This document shows, in pieces, positions 33,272 to 45,114 of a stretch of DNA of 64,000 nt. Source of the stretch: Gonatopus flavifemur (Eukaryota; Arthropoda; Insecta; Hymenoptera; Dryinidae); contig JAFFJZ010000001.1 in NCBI GenBank assembly GCA_018340375.1, positions 38,866,001-38,930,000 on the forward strand, read 5' to 3'. A model generated the notes under the pieces. It was not told the DNA's origin, searched no databases, and saw only the letters and a program-made list of their open reading frames with translations. A program made the position numbers and the translations under genes. Positions within the stretch are counted from its first letter, which is position 1. Each line of letters begins with the position of its first letter.

Positions 33272-34528
33272 CACTTTCCATTTGCTGTGGTTACAGTAGC
33301 TGTTCCTAATCGAGAGATCATTTTATACTACAACCTTTCTAATTATAAGATCAAAGAGAGATAGCAAAAACATAAAGCCTAGCAAAAATTAATCAGTTCT
33401 CTGGAGAATTTCATATTTAATTAGCCAAAAAATGTTTTTGAATTCAATTTTACTATGAATTGTCTTTGGAATTGAAACTTTCCCCTTTGATTCTTCTCCG
33501 AATTACTTTGGAATTCTCCTTTACATATTTTATGTTTTCTTTTTAAATTTTCACGACATCATTCTCTAAAATTCAATTGAAATACTTCTTCAAAATTCAT
33601 CCGGATATTTTTGTATCAGAAACTCATGGAGTGACTTTCAATTATGTAGTTTTGCTACTTGAATACTTGATGAAACGATATTAATCAGTCTCTAATTTTT
33701 ATCCGCGAATGTCAGCTTCATTTTCAAGTGTCCAAAAACAGTTCAAACAATATTCAATAGCTGTATAAGAGATGTAAAAATGAAAGTGATAATCAAATAT
33801 GGTGCATATAGGATTGTCATTGAATATATCTGAACATTTAAATGTTGTAATCATCAGACATTTCAATACGTTCTGGGTTATTTCGGCTCCCCAGCAAATA
33901 CAATATCTATATACGAATATTATGCGTATTTATTTTTTACTGTTCAAGAGATTCCGAATACAATAATTTTCAAACAACTTTCTAATCCATTTCTCTACTC
34001 GAAACTTCGACGCACTTTTACAATGTTATTGCAAACGAATGGCAGAGGAAACTCTTGCTCTTAATTCTCTCTTTGGAAACTGATGAACAACATCCACTAA
34101 CAAACGATAAACAACATCTCTTACTTCTCGTTTCATAGTTCACTGATGAATAGTGAAACTCTTGTGTTTGGAAGATTTGATTCTCGAATCTTCGTGTATT
34201 ATTGAAGGTAAATCATCGACAATAATGAGACATACTGTTGAGCAATTGTTGAAAACCCGATGAGTGAAGTCCCACGCTATTCCATAACTACATCATATCA
34301 AGATCGTGTTCCCATTGGTAATATAATTTCCTTAATTTGCATTCGTGATGTGCGTCTATTCATGACGATCTAGATATAGAGAACACGAAGGCATTTTATG
34401 TACCATTGCACCTGGATTTTGTAATAACAAGAATATCAAGGGAATATTCGTATATTGAATTCCTTATCACTTGTGGAATCATAACAATATTCTTAACATT
34501 CCTCTGATCATTGAATCATGTTTAAACT
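33272..34528. other. non-coding spacer, nothing recognised
   Basis: AT-rich unique DNA with no supported feature. Confidence 0.45.
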
Positions 34529-34735
34529 TAGAGTGAATCAGGGTAAGATGACGGACTTTCCCGCTGCTTCACAGCATGAAAAAATAGATAAAATCTCGTT
34601 GACTCAAGGAAAATATCAAGATTTTAAGTGAATCTCCATATTTTCCTTGAGTGAATGGAATTTGATGTCTTATTTCAAGCTGTACTGGAGCGGGAAAGTG
34701 CGCCATCTCACCCCACTTTACTCTATACAAGACAC
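34529..34735. repeat. foldback with AGAGTGAATCAGGGTAAGATG arms
   Basis: AGAGTGAATCAGGGTAAGAT ... GACTTTCCCGCTGC pairs with the inverted right side AGAGTAAAGTGGGGTGAGAT ... CACTTTCCCGCTCC. TTGACTCAAGG and CCTTGAGTGAA pair near the middle. Confidence 0.75.
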
Positions 34736-34862
34736 TTGAGATCAAATTGTACGAATGGACGAATTTTTACACGAAAAAAAATTTCTTTCAGTCAAGTAAA
34801 TACTTATTTGTCATGTACCAAAGAAATATTCTGTTGATTGTAATGAATATTTTTTTGCTACA

Positions 34863-35232
34863 CACGGAGAAAAAGGAATTCGCTGTGGCAGCGAAATCTA
34901 CTTTTGCTGGGTTCCTTTTGCCAGAGCAGCAAATTATTTGCTGTGACAGCAAACTATTTGCTGTTCCAGCAATCTTGTTAGCTGCGACAGCGAATTTTTA
35001 GCTGTGGCAGCAAAAAATGTTTGCTATCCCAGCAAAATTTGTTTGCTATTCTGTATATAATACTGAAAATTTGCTGGCGGAGCAAACATTTTTTGCTGCC
35101 ACAGCTAACAAATTGCTGTCGTAGCTAACACGATTGCTGTTATAGCAAATTTTTAGCTAGGTCAGCAAAAAAATTTGCTATTCTATATATAATACCTCGA
35201 TTTGCTGCGTCAGCAAATTTTTTCTCTCCGTG
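34863..35232. mobile_element. 370-bp dyad-array foldback MITE, copy 2 (inverted)
   Basis: It is the reverse-orientation twin of 7860-8229: it begins CACGGAGAAAAAGGAATTCG and ends CAAATTTTTTCTCTCCGTG. The GCTG-N3-CAGC dyads occur in the same order and spacing, and the two copies have exactly the same length. Divergence is mostly point changes inside the N3 spacers and in the A/T linkers. Confidence 0.92.
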
Positions 35233-36249
35233 CATCTATTTGACTGGAATACATTATTTTTCAGTGTACTATTTTGAAACAGAAAAGAATATTAGGGTAG
35301 GTACGCTCTTATTCGAAGAATCATCAGATATCTCTCCTGTAATATGCGACACGAATTATGTACGTATTTATTGTTTCAAACATTTACAACAAACTCTAGA
35401 GAGAATTTCTACTGAATCCAAGAAAATTTCACGAGGATTTTCGCATGTTTCCGTTGTCCTTTCGTTTTGCTTTGCAGTCAACTAAATGAATCTTTTTTCA
35501 TAATCATAAATGTACTATGGTTCTTGATCCTTGTTCTGGTTTCAAATCATACCTCTTCACTCTTATGAACAGAAAATCAGATTTCCCAAAACCTCTTAAC
35601 TGAAACTGAAGGTAACAAAATACAATATTCTTCTAGCTGTTTCAATAAAAATGTTTTCGTGTTCAGGAATCGTTTTAAAGTTATACAGTTTTGATTTGTC
35701 AGTTTTATATGATCATTTTCTATATTTCAAACTTCTGAGTGAAACAATATTCAAGAGCTGTTCAATAAATTACCTACGCATCTTATGAGACAGGAAATCT
35801 GAAAATAATTCAATGAGTTATGAAATTTATTAATACAATAGTGCTGTTCAATAAGAATGAGTTGTGTTTTTTCTAAATTTCATTACCACATTGGTTGATT
35901 TTCAAAAACACGGATGAAATCTCATAAACGGTAATTCTCTCTCTTCTGCTACAATAGCCGAGGCCAAGCACAGGGAATTTCTTTTGACTCAATATTGATT
36001 GACAACAAAGATATACTGGCGACTATATCGATAATACAAAGATGGATTGTGTAAGAACAGTATTCATGTAAGTTTGTGTCAGCATTGATTCAGGCTTCAA
36101 TCAACATTGTAGAAACATCAAAATAAGCTCATACCAGCGTTGGCAACCTTCCACCATCGTTGGGCTGTTGGCTAGGTGTTAGAATTCAGGTCCATTGATT
36201 GTTGGAACGGAGATTTCATCATCCCAGGCGTTAGTCGACTCTTTTCTCA
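35233..36249. other. non-coding spacer, nothing recognised
   Basis: Unique AT-rich DNA. Confidence 0.45.
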
Positions 36250-36436
36250 ATCCAGATAACATGTAAGCTTGTCATGAGCTTGTCAAGATTGTGATTTGAT
36301 TGCTTTTGGTTGGTCATTGATAATCTTGTCACTGTAAGGTTGCTACAACTCTACTTCAACGGTTTTATAAATTGGACCCTCCATGACAAGCAAGGTTGCA
36401 GCCCTTGCGGCAAGGTCAAATGGCTATTCGGATAGG
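36250..36436. mobile_element. CTTGTCA-word TIR element, degraded copy
   Basis: TCCAGATAACATGTAAGCTT begins a segment that parallels 62503-62717 block by block (GCTTGTCATGAGCTTGTCA, CTTGTCACTGTAAGGTTGCT, GCGGCAAGG) and ends near TATTCGGATAGG, a mutated form of the TATCTGGG right end. Confidence 0.75.
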
Positions 36437-36455
36437 CTCTGGCCAATATTCGCCA

Positions 36456-36747
36456 CACTGAAAAAAATAGAATGTGAAAATCATCGTTATTTCGTATATT
36501 TTTCACCCGTAAAATGATGAAAAATGAAACCAGCCTTACACAGGTGAAAAGTACTTTTTCATACAGTGAGAGCTAGCCTATTAAACTATGGTTAGCCTAT
36601 TTTTCACCTTCCTTTTGGTTCCATTGAACAATCAAGTGATATTTATTCCCTTAGTTACCATGACAACCATGAAAATAATGTATATTTTACCGTGAAGTGC
36701 GTTACTATGTGGAAAGGTCATTTCCACAACATTTATTCTTCTCAGTG
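36456..36747. mobile_element. foldback MITE (CACTGAAAAAAATAG ends)
   Basis: CACTGAAAAAAATAGAATG pairs with CATTTATTCTTCTCAGTG. TTTTTCAC / GTGAAAA words occur in both orientations inside. Confidence 0.65.
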
Positions 36748-36968
36748 CAGGGCTGGGTCTGGAAGAGTAAGGAATTTTAATCCTCTTCATCCACTTGTTT
36801 TAATCTCAATATCATTTGCTTTGATTGAAAAATAATATTACATTACTGTATACAAAAACAACAATGTCCAATCAAACGTATTTACGTCTTTTATTTCAAC
36901 TATCATCTAATTATGTATGCTTTCTTACGTCAAAATGAAGCAAAGTTTTGGGCTTTCTGTGTTCCTGC

Positions 36969-37243
36969 GCGAGAGGAAGAGATTAGATCTAATGAGATCT
37001 ATGTAGATCTCTTGAAACCTAAATTTTGATATCTACTTAGATCTACCGATTTTAAAGACCTACAAAGACTTGGAGAGATCTCCAGGGATCTTTTTGGATC
37101 ACCATAGATCTTTTTGACTTTCTCCCAACATTGAAGTCTTTAGATCTAAGTAGATATCGAAAGGTTAATAGAGATTCTTTGCCAAAATTTAGATCTCGAA
37201 AGATCTACAAAGATCTCATTAGATCTAATCTTCTCCTCTCGGG
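36969..37243. repeat. foldback saturated with AGATCT hexamers
   Basis: GCGAGAGGAAGAGATTAGAT pairs with ATCTAATCTTCTCCTCTCG. AGATCT or a one-base variant recurs many times, often as TTAGATCTAATGAGATCT, and the pairing continues inward through TCTACTTAGATCTA / TAGATCTAAGTAGATAT. Confidence 0.85.
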
Positions 37244-39170
37244 TACTTGTACAGTACCGTAGATCCAGATAGATTTCACATGGATTTTTTGTCGCTAGAA
37301 GTGAATTTCAAATCTTCCATGAGTTTCTTCCGCAAGGAATACATGTGTGTATAGCCTTAAGGTTTGAATTCAGGGAATTACAACCAGTTTAAATGTACGA
37401 GTGCACACGTGTACTTGAATTAAGTCTGTGAATTCAGTTTATCCGTTGCTGGTTTTCTCTTGTCGAGTTACACACACAGACGTACATACCATCATCAACG
37501 GAGCATTGCACGGCACAACCGGTATACCGTCTCTTCGGTACAAAAGTAATGTAAGAAGAAATTGCGAGAAACAGTGTTCTTCTCACTCGTTATCATTCTT
37601 TTTTTTCAAAAAATTAATACTCGTTCATAGTTGTCGCAAAAAAATCCTTTCCAAGAAGAAAGTTGCGAGTAATTTAATCCATCTTGCCGCTGAATTGATA
37701 AATTTCAGTCGTTTAACTCGGGAAGAGGAATGCTTTGTGATTTCCTTATGATCAAAGTCAAGAGATGATGTATCTAAATTATAATGAAATTCCTTGTATT
37801 CCAGTATATCGATTTTAGTATTCCTATTGTTCCGAGGGAGATTTAATTGAATGAATAATGCCATTATGTGACTTGTAACATCCTGGTATACGTGTAGGTT
37901 GATTGTAATGAAGGCTCTTTCGAAAATCCCCCAAGACGTTATGATATTTCACTATGATGTGTCTGGTGTTAATTTTGATCATGTAAGTCATATTCATATA
38001 CTTCTCACTCCATACGATTCTTGATTAATATAAAGATTCATATTCAAGGATATTCGTTCAAATTCATGATTTACTTGTGCTTCGTTATAAAAAGCCGTAC
38101 TTATATCGAGATGAAATGAGAAGTTGTGAAACTACTGGATCGAGCCGGTCATGAACCGTATGGGAATGTGTGTTGCATGCGTATGTCTCCAGAGTAGAGA
38201 GATGTGAATATACGTGAGTGTATATGATTCACATGTGTGCGACGGTCGATATAACGAAGCTGTTCTACTCTCTGTGCAAAGCAGTCAAAATGACGCCGGG
38301 TCGTTCGTTCACTCATTTATTCGTTTGATTCATCAATTGGTATATATTCAGCAATAACGAGACTTTTTTTTCAATTCCATTGCCCTTTCTGATGTGTTTG
38401 ATAATATATTTTAAGTTTCCTCAGAGAGTATTGATTTGAAAGTATGTCCACAAAATGTATCGTCCTTTGAATACGAAATATTCCATTTGCAGATAAGTAA
38501 GTATGTAATCATAACCAGTGAATACACAATGAACTCGCTTTGTTCATTTCATCAAGCGTGATATTGTACGGTTTTATGAATATAAGCATAATTATTATAT
38601 TCTTAAAACCACGAAATTCTTCGAGTTCGTGTGAGAGATTGTGTTGCATTGTCACAAATACTGCTTTGTTGCTAAAAATAATTGGCAATGCAATTATTTC
38701 ATCTTATGGAAAATTTAAACCCCAGCATTGTAGTATTCATTGGAATTATATCGAGTTTATGTTGAATTGTTATCCGAGTCGGGTTCAAAGAATATTCAGT
38801 TTTTGAAATTTTCTACAAACTTGGAAATTTTCTGAATTCTATCGTAGATCTGTTGAGACCGAAAAAGTGGGAAAATTTGTCAAGATTTGCTACTGGAAAA
38901 TTCAATGGTCATTCTTACGAAAATATTAGCAATCAATCACAGCAATATATTTAGCTATTATAACAATTTCTCTCTTCTTTATGACCCAAATATCAACCAC
39001 AATTTTATCTGATGCATCGAATCATTTTTATACCCTCGTGAATTTTCGGGTCAATTCATGCATTTTATCTCCATCGATCCAATTTTGCGAATCAAAATGA
39101 TGTATCTAATGTTTCTTTATTCTACTCATCCAAATCGGTTGTTGATTGAATCAGATCGAATATTCAATTA
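37244..39170. other. non-coding spacer; CpG-richer patch at about 38130-38310
   Basis: The patch at 38130-38310 has more CpG than its surroundings and no coding frame. It could be regulatory, but only composition supports this. Confidence 0.35.
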
Positions 39171-39469
39171 CACGGAAGGACCGGGTCTATTAATATTTAG
39201 AAAGAATTTATCAACGTTTAGAAAAATGACTGTCAATTTAGGGAAAAAGAGGATCGCTGAAAAATATTCGTAGTGAGTCTACCAAAAATTCATAGTCAAA
39301 ATATTAACAGTTGATAATTTCATTGGTATTTTTCACAATGAAACTATCAATTGTTAATACATCGACTACGAATTTTTAGTAAACTCACTACGAATATTTT
39401 TCAGCGATCCTCGTTTTCCCTAAATTGACAGTCATTTTTCTAAATATTAATAGACCCGGTCTTTCCGTG
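39171..39469. mobile_element. TA-flanked foldback MITE (CACGGAARGACCGGG), copy A
   Basis: TA-CACGGAAGGACCGGGTCTAT pairs with ATAGACCCGGTCTTTCCGTG-TA. Long arms match through AAAATGACTGTCAATTTAGG and GATCGCTGAAAAATATTCGT. A diverged relative lies at 49791-50066. Confidence 0.92.
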
Positions 39470-40503
39470 TAGTTCGTTTTCAGATTCTACCAATTCTACC
39501 TCTAATATCAATGAAATTCTTTTTAGACAATGTTCTAACGGGGAAGAATTTTTTCAATCACATATAATTCATTATTTTCTGATCACTCTGGAAACGATTG
39601 AACCCACAACCACATTGTTATGCCTATCATTTCGATCATTTCAAATTTTGAGATCAATACATCGGTATACTCAGAAATCCAATTAATTATGATTTGAAAC
39701 AAAATTTAATATTAATCAGGAATTTTCTGATACCGTTTATTACTTCACACAATCGTTTCTTGCTCTCTCTTTTATCTCGTACTATATAATACTTATTGTC
39801 ATGTCAGACAGCGGAAACAGTCGGGAAAACGTCGATAGGGTCGTGCGCGTCGGCTATCGTCAGGCTGGCAAAGACACCGTATATGTAACGTGCCACTAAG
39901 AATCCGTGCACATGCGTGGAAATATTCATTCACGATGTGTACAAAATTACTATGTAGTCAACACTCACATAATTTTCATAGAATGTATGGTAAAAGAAGG
40001 AAGAGAAGTAGCGACAAATTATTATCGGCAGTAGAAGCGGTTTCAATGAAATATCTTTTTAAACCTCTGTTAGAGTACTATAAACACACATGTACGTATA
40101 TAGTCTGAGGGAACGAATAGAATATTGAATACGTATGCGTGTATCTATACCCACGAGTCGGACGTGAATGTTTTCGCTATAGAATCAATTATTCAATAAA
40201 TCTCAGACAGAAAGATTGTGGAATCAATGTTACTTTTGTGTCTGATTTTCACACAAAATTTGTAGTACAGAAAAAAATGCGCAACGACAATTCACATCGC
40301 ATTCGGGGTGAATGGTGCTTTTATATTAGACCCTTTTCAGTTTTTTTATAATCTAAATATTGAAACATAATCTTGATAAATATCATTACTGAATAAGATT
40401 ATATTCAGTTTTTATCATTCCGATCACTATTGTCACCACAATTGCCATTCTTTCGAAGAAAATATAAGAGATAAAAATCTCAATGATAGGGAAGAGCTGC
40501 TTT
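39470..40503. other. non-coding spacer; CpG-richer patch at about 39800-39900
   Basis: CG-containing words cluster at 39808-39905 without a convincing frame. The rest is AT-rich. Confidence 0.35.
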
Positions 40504-40686
40504 GATTGGACCATTGCCTTGGATAGACCACCACCTTATATTGCAAGAGGAAGACATTTAGATTCTTTCTAGTCATACAGTGATAATGTTCATTAATGTG
40601 ACATTATCGCTGTATGATTAGAAGAAATCTAAATTTCTTCCTCTTGCGATGAAAGGTGGTGGTCCATTCAAGGCGATGGTTCAATC
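40504..40686. repeat. 183-bp palindrome (GATTGGACCATTGCCTTG arms)
   Basis: GATTGGACCATTGCCTTGGA pairs with CAAGGCGATGGTTCAAT. ACCACCACCTT pairs with AAGGTGGTGGT, GCAAGAGGAAGA with TCTTCCTCTTGC, and the centre is CATACAGTGATAATG / CATTATCGCTGTATG. The arms match nearly throughout. Confidence 0.9.
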
Positions 40687-40999
40687 AAGGCAAGGGCTCT
40701 CCCCTACATCGGGTGTTGTGTGTTGAAACAAATGTTCGTTACGAAAAGAAAAATTTGACCACAGCTATTCTTGTCGTTAGTTTCTATACAATTAAAGAAG
40801 GTACGGAACTGAGGAAGGTTGCGAGAGAGTTGAAACAAGTGGAGGATGCAAAACACATAGCTTGATTGGGAGGAGAAAACCAGAGGTCACTATTACAATA
40901 GTCAATGTACGGAAAGAACTGTTCGTTTTACTTTTTCTATCAATCGATTTAGGCAGGCAACGTATTGTAAATTACATTATTTGGTAGTACAATATAGTA

Positions 41000-41266
41000 C
41001 ACTGAGAAAACAGATATCTTGAAAAATACTATAATTTATGGATTTTTGGCGTTGGTCTGACCTGAGTCAAAGTATTTACGTGAACGAACCTCTGGAAGTC
41101 CCATGATTTCTTGAACTTTTACAAAGAAGTATGGTGCCTTCCTCATAAAAGTCCGAGCCATTATGGTATTTTTAGAGGTATCTTCACGTAAATACTTTGA
41201 CTCGGGTTAGTACAACGCCAAAAATCCATCAATTATGGTATTTTTCAGGATACCCTTTTCTCCGTG
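41000..41266. mobile_element. TA-flanked foldback MITE (CACTGAGAAAACAGATATC)
   Basis: TA-CACTGAGAAAACAGATATCT pairs with GGATACCCTTTTCTCCGTG-TA. ATTTATGGATTTTTGGCGTT pairs with AACGCCAAAAATCCATCAAT, and CAAAGTATTTACGTGAA pairs with TTCACGTAAATACTTTG. Confidence 0.92.
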
Positions 41267-43134
41267 TATTTGATCGTATAAACTGTTATAACTTTGAGAA
41301 GCAGCAACTTCATGGTTCAAGTTTATTTTCATCGTACTAATAAATGTGATAATTCAGAATATATTGTTTTCTTCATGTACATTCGAAGACCATTTATCTT
41401 ACTGTAATATGTAAATAAGTGGTATTGGATACAATTGTTCTATGCATGTGAATTATCATTCCCTGAAGTACTTTTGAAAAATTGATCGAAAGTGTTTACC
41501 GGATAGTTACATGACTACATACAGGCTGACTACGGAAAAGAGTTCAGAAAATTTGGTTTCATATCTATAACTATGTTCATTTCACGAAGATAGGGGAGTA
41601 GTCTAAAACTTGAGTTTTGGCTCTACGCTGAGGGTTTATATGCGACAAAAGAAGCAGTCAAGTGTGAAGAACCGTTATATATTAGCCGAACAGTCTGTAG
41701 TCGACGAAAACTGAGGGAATAGGAAGAGAATTCTTTGTTTCTGAAAAAATCTATACAATAAGCCAATTTTCAGACAAAGAGTCATATAGAATATATATCT
41801 TTATTGCGGGATTTAACATTTACAAAGCATTTCAATCACAATCATCATTGAGATTACAATTGTGTGATAAGACCCTTTTCGTAGAAATTATCAGAGATAA
41901 TAATTACAGGAAAGGTTTATTCTAAAATCAGCGTTATGAGTTTTCCATAATTTTTGAAGAGTATTGGGAAAAAATGATAATCATGCTGTTATATTAACAT
42001 TATTATTCAAGGTGTTTCTAAAATATACTGATGGTGAATAGGTAGAAGCGCCTTCGAACGTTCCCCTTAGTTTCCATGGACTAAAAATACAAGAGGAAAA
42101 TAGCTTTCAAACGTTTCAGAGGGGCCGAATAATTATTTTCTCTACTATATTCTATACGAAGTATCCAGTAAAACTTCACCCATAAAACCATGAACGCACC
42201 ATTGCTAGTAAGATAGTTTCTTTTCTCCAACTTTTTACGAGGATACATGTACGGGTTATGAGTTGTTGGAATCCTTCAAATCGGTTTTATTAATACTTCA
42301 TTCGTAGAAATTTAATGGTGACTTCATTACGGAAGTCAAACAATCAACTTTCCCCGTTATCATGCCACACAAGAATAGGAATTTGTATGGATTTCCAATT
42401 TTTTCATTGAGTCTTGAAATATTGAATCCGTGTGAGAGATTATTCAATATCCGATGCAAATACCAAAGTATATTTTGAATATTCCATTAACTCACATTGA
42501 ATTGACGCTCTTTCAGTTATAATCACCATAATTTCATTTGAATGGTAATGGAAATTTTCCCTGTTTCAGAATTCACCACAAAGTTTTTTTCCTTGTAGAA
42601 TCCGCAAGTGAAAAGTTGTGTATGAATAATTAACCTCTCATTTGTAATGTCATAATATGAATGTAATGTCTTATGCTCAGAGAGATAGAACGGATAATTG
42701 GAAGTTTCACTTACATGGAAAAAGACTTTCTAAATCAAAATAAAAAACAAACAAACAAACAACGAAAGACACCTGAGGTATCTTACAAAGCGCTTGTCTT
42801 TTGTCATAATCTGTAGTATGTGACATAAGTAGAAACGTTTCATTCATTACTGTTAGAAGAACAATTCATCCTGGGACATTTATGTATGTGCATTTTATAA
42901 GGTGAATGTAATTGCCTATCCATATTTATCGTATGAATAGAATATATTTCATACTAAGTAATTTATTCAAAGATGTATTTTCTCAGGGTCAACAGAACAA
43001 AACAACAATTTTTCATGATAATTCATGGTGCGCATTGATTGAATTCTGTTCCCTGCTTTATGACGCATTCATTCTTATGAACAAGCGTGTTGATATAGGT
43101 ATTCGATTCGCGGCAGTAATGATAATTATCAGTA
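41267..43134. other. non-coding spacer, nothing recognised
   Basis: Unique AT-rich DNA. A short AACAAAC run occurs near 42749. Confidence 0.45.
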
Positions 43135-43383
43135 CACGGAGAAACTGTATTGACGAAAGATTATCCAAAATTGAGTAAAACGGGGATATCAGTGGCATTT
43201 CCGCGAAATTGAAAATCCGGTTGTTTTCATTTTACTCAACTGCAGATGAAAATTCATTTAGATGTTCTTCACCAGTATTCAGCTTGTGGAGATAATGGAA
43301 ACATTCAAATTTATTTTCATCTGAAGTCGAGTAAAATGATAGTCAACCGGATTTTAAACTTCGGGGAATAAATTTTCTCTGTG
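43135..43383. mobile_element. TA-flanked foldback MITE (CACGGAGAAACTG)
   Basis: TA-CACGGAGAAACTG pairs with AATTTTCTCTGTG-TA. AAATCCGGTTG pairs with CAACCGGATTT, and CATTTTACTCAACTGCAGAT pairs with ATCTGAAGTCGAGTAAAATG. Confidence 0.88.
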
Positions 43384-44699
43384 TATTAAATGATACTGTT
43401 GAATGAAAAGTGAATTCCATTGATTTCCATTCATCGTGCCGTCCTGTATGGGAATCAATTTTTGGCGGCAGTCAGGGATAAACTGGGCGTCCTTATTTTC
43501 TTTGAGGTCCTGTTTTAGTTGCCTTTATGTTTTCAGGGCCTGCACTGTATTAGCTTGGGGCTAGATAAGATAATTGGAGAATAGAATATTGGCAACCTGA
43601 TTAAACCTTTCGGTGACTAGGGGGAGGGAATTTTGAGTTTGGATACCTAATGTACGCCCGGAAAATTTGCCACTCAGGGAATAAAATAATTTCTTCCATT
43701 TCATTTGAATTCTATACTCATTCTTGTCGACAAAAAATTGAATGGGATTGAATATTGATTGCATGAAAATTCTGAACGTTAACTCTTCTGGAAAAAAAGC
43801 TTCGTTGTTTTCGAATTCGAGCTTAGATTTCAGTTCAGACTATAGCGGTGAAATATTTGTCCACCTGAAAGTTACTATAAAACTTACCTCAGTTTTATTG
43901 TTGACTATAATCAGATTGTTTTGAATTCAATGATCACTTACTCAATTTTCAGAACTGTTTTGAAAATATTGAATGGCAAGGTAGATCGTATGGCATGCAC
44001 AAAAAAATAGTATCCTCATTATCTCTGCTTTGAATGGAAAGTTGAGTACTTCTTATTTGATGTTCGAAACATCTAAAACCTGTCTAAAAGATCGAATATA
44101 GTTTCATCTAATCCAACGAAGTCAGATGATTGGTTCCATGAATGAGAAATTTCTAAAACATTTATCTCAACCCTGTTTTCTTTCTTTATTACAGTTCAAC
44201 GAGTTCTTCCGAATGCTTCCACAAAATGTTGATAATAAATATCGTGGTATAATTCAACTTAGTTACACAATAAAGTGCCAATGACAATACACATGAGTTA
44301 TATACATGAGTGATTTTTTTCAAAGACTGATAATGTAAAACCAAAGTGACAATGAAGCGAAGAAGAATTCTATTACCCCTTCATCATAATAAAAAAAAAT
44401 AAAAATAATTCTCTCACAAGAATATGATGTATAATAAGTGTTACAAGTGCATCGGCATTATAATGTTTTGAATATTTTCATCGTTAACCTCAGCTTATCA
44501 CAGAACATTGAACTTCACGTTGTCGAGGCACACTTTCAACTTGAATACGGTGAATCAAAGAAAGATCCGTTGAATTCACACGTGTGTGTGTGTGCACGCG
44601 CACACCATTCGTGTGTGGATGGTAAACTTCAACATGCAGAACCAAATAAAATAAATAGCTGCTAATCGTGAAAATCACAACGATCAGGAGAAAAGAGGC
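43384..44699. other. non-coding spacer upstream of the receptor gene
   Basis: 43440-43680 contains GGGCGTCC and GGCGGCA words resembling the interior of 30267-30868, perhaps a degraded copy. A GT-rich run sits at 44582-44600. No coding exon was recognised. Confidence 0.4.
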
Positions 44700-44885
44700 T
44701 ACGAGAATAGAAAAGAAGATGGGTGAATTTGTGAAATAGTCAAGAGTGTTGGATTGGTTGGGACGATCGATTCAAGTGGTCGCGATTGCGAGTCTGAGCG
44801 AACGAGCGTGTAAAAGTACACGCGCGCTCGCTCGTTCTCGCTTACCGTATCCCACGTAGAGCTGCAATTAGTTACTGCGACAAAA
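44700..44885 (+). promoter_or_regulatory. 5' UTR / promoter-proximal region of the receptor gene
   Basis: CpG-rich sequence directly upstream of the signal-peptide exon. It contains a strong inverted repeat at 44796-44840 and leads into ACAAAAATG, a good insect start context. No clear TATA box or initiator was identified, so the transcription start is unknown. Confidence 0.5.
44796..44840 (+). promoter_or_regulatory. GC-rich hairpin 46-90 nt before the start codon
   Basis: GAGCGAACGAGCGTGTA and the following CGCGCGCTCGCTCGTTCTC form a stem around AAAG (GTGTA/TACAC at the loop, CGAGCG/CGCTCG outward). If transcribed it would be a stable structure in the leader; if not, it is a CpG-rich palindromic promoter element. 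Confidence 0.6.
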
Positions 44886-45114
44886 ATGTTGTGGGCCAAA
44901 ATGACCAGCGGCGCTCAATTGACTGCCGCGACGGCTCTCATTTTGCGAATATTTTTCGCTCAAGCCTTCGCACAGACAGACGAAACCATCAATCAAACGC
45001 AAATGCAACCGACTCAAGAAGAAATATCTGTGGTAACTCAGACAACGGTAACCTCGACGACTACGGATGTAATTTACACGCTGCCGATGTCCTTCACGGA
45101 AAACGACGATGGAG
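44886..45114 (+). CDS. Ptp99A: receptor tyrosine phosphatase-like gene, exon 1 (signal peptide)
   Basis: Encodes the N-terminus of a secreted or membrane protein: the start MLWAKMTSG is followed by a hydrophobic core (ATALILRIFFAQAFA) and a likely cleavage before QTDE, then a Thr/Gln-rich linker to ENDDG. The ATG is preceded by ACAAAA, a favourable context; an in-frame ATG five codons later is an alternative. The exon ends with one base of a split codon at a GT donor (GGAG|GTAAAA), and phase 1 matches the next recognised exon at 58931, giving a GTG valine across the junction. The assignment to Ptp99A is inference: a short ectodomain that goes from signal peptide almost directly to two fibronectin III repeats and one membrane span fits Ptp99A better than the longer ectodomains of Lar, Ptp69D or Ptp10D. 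The phosphatase domain is not in the window. Confidence 0.6.
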
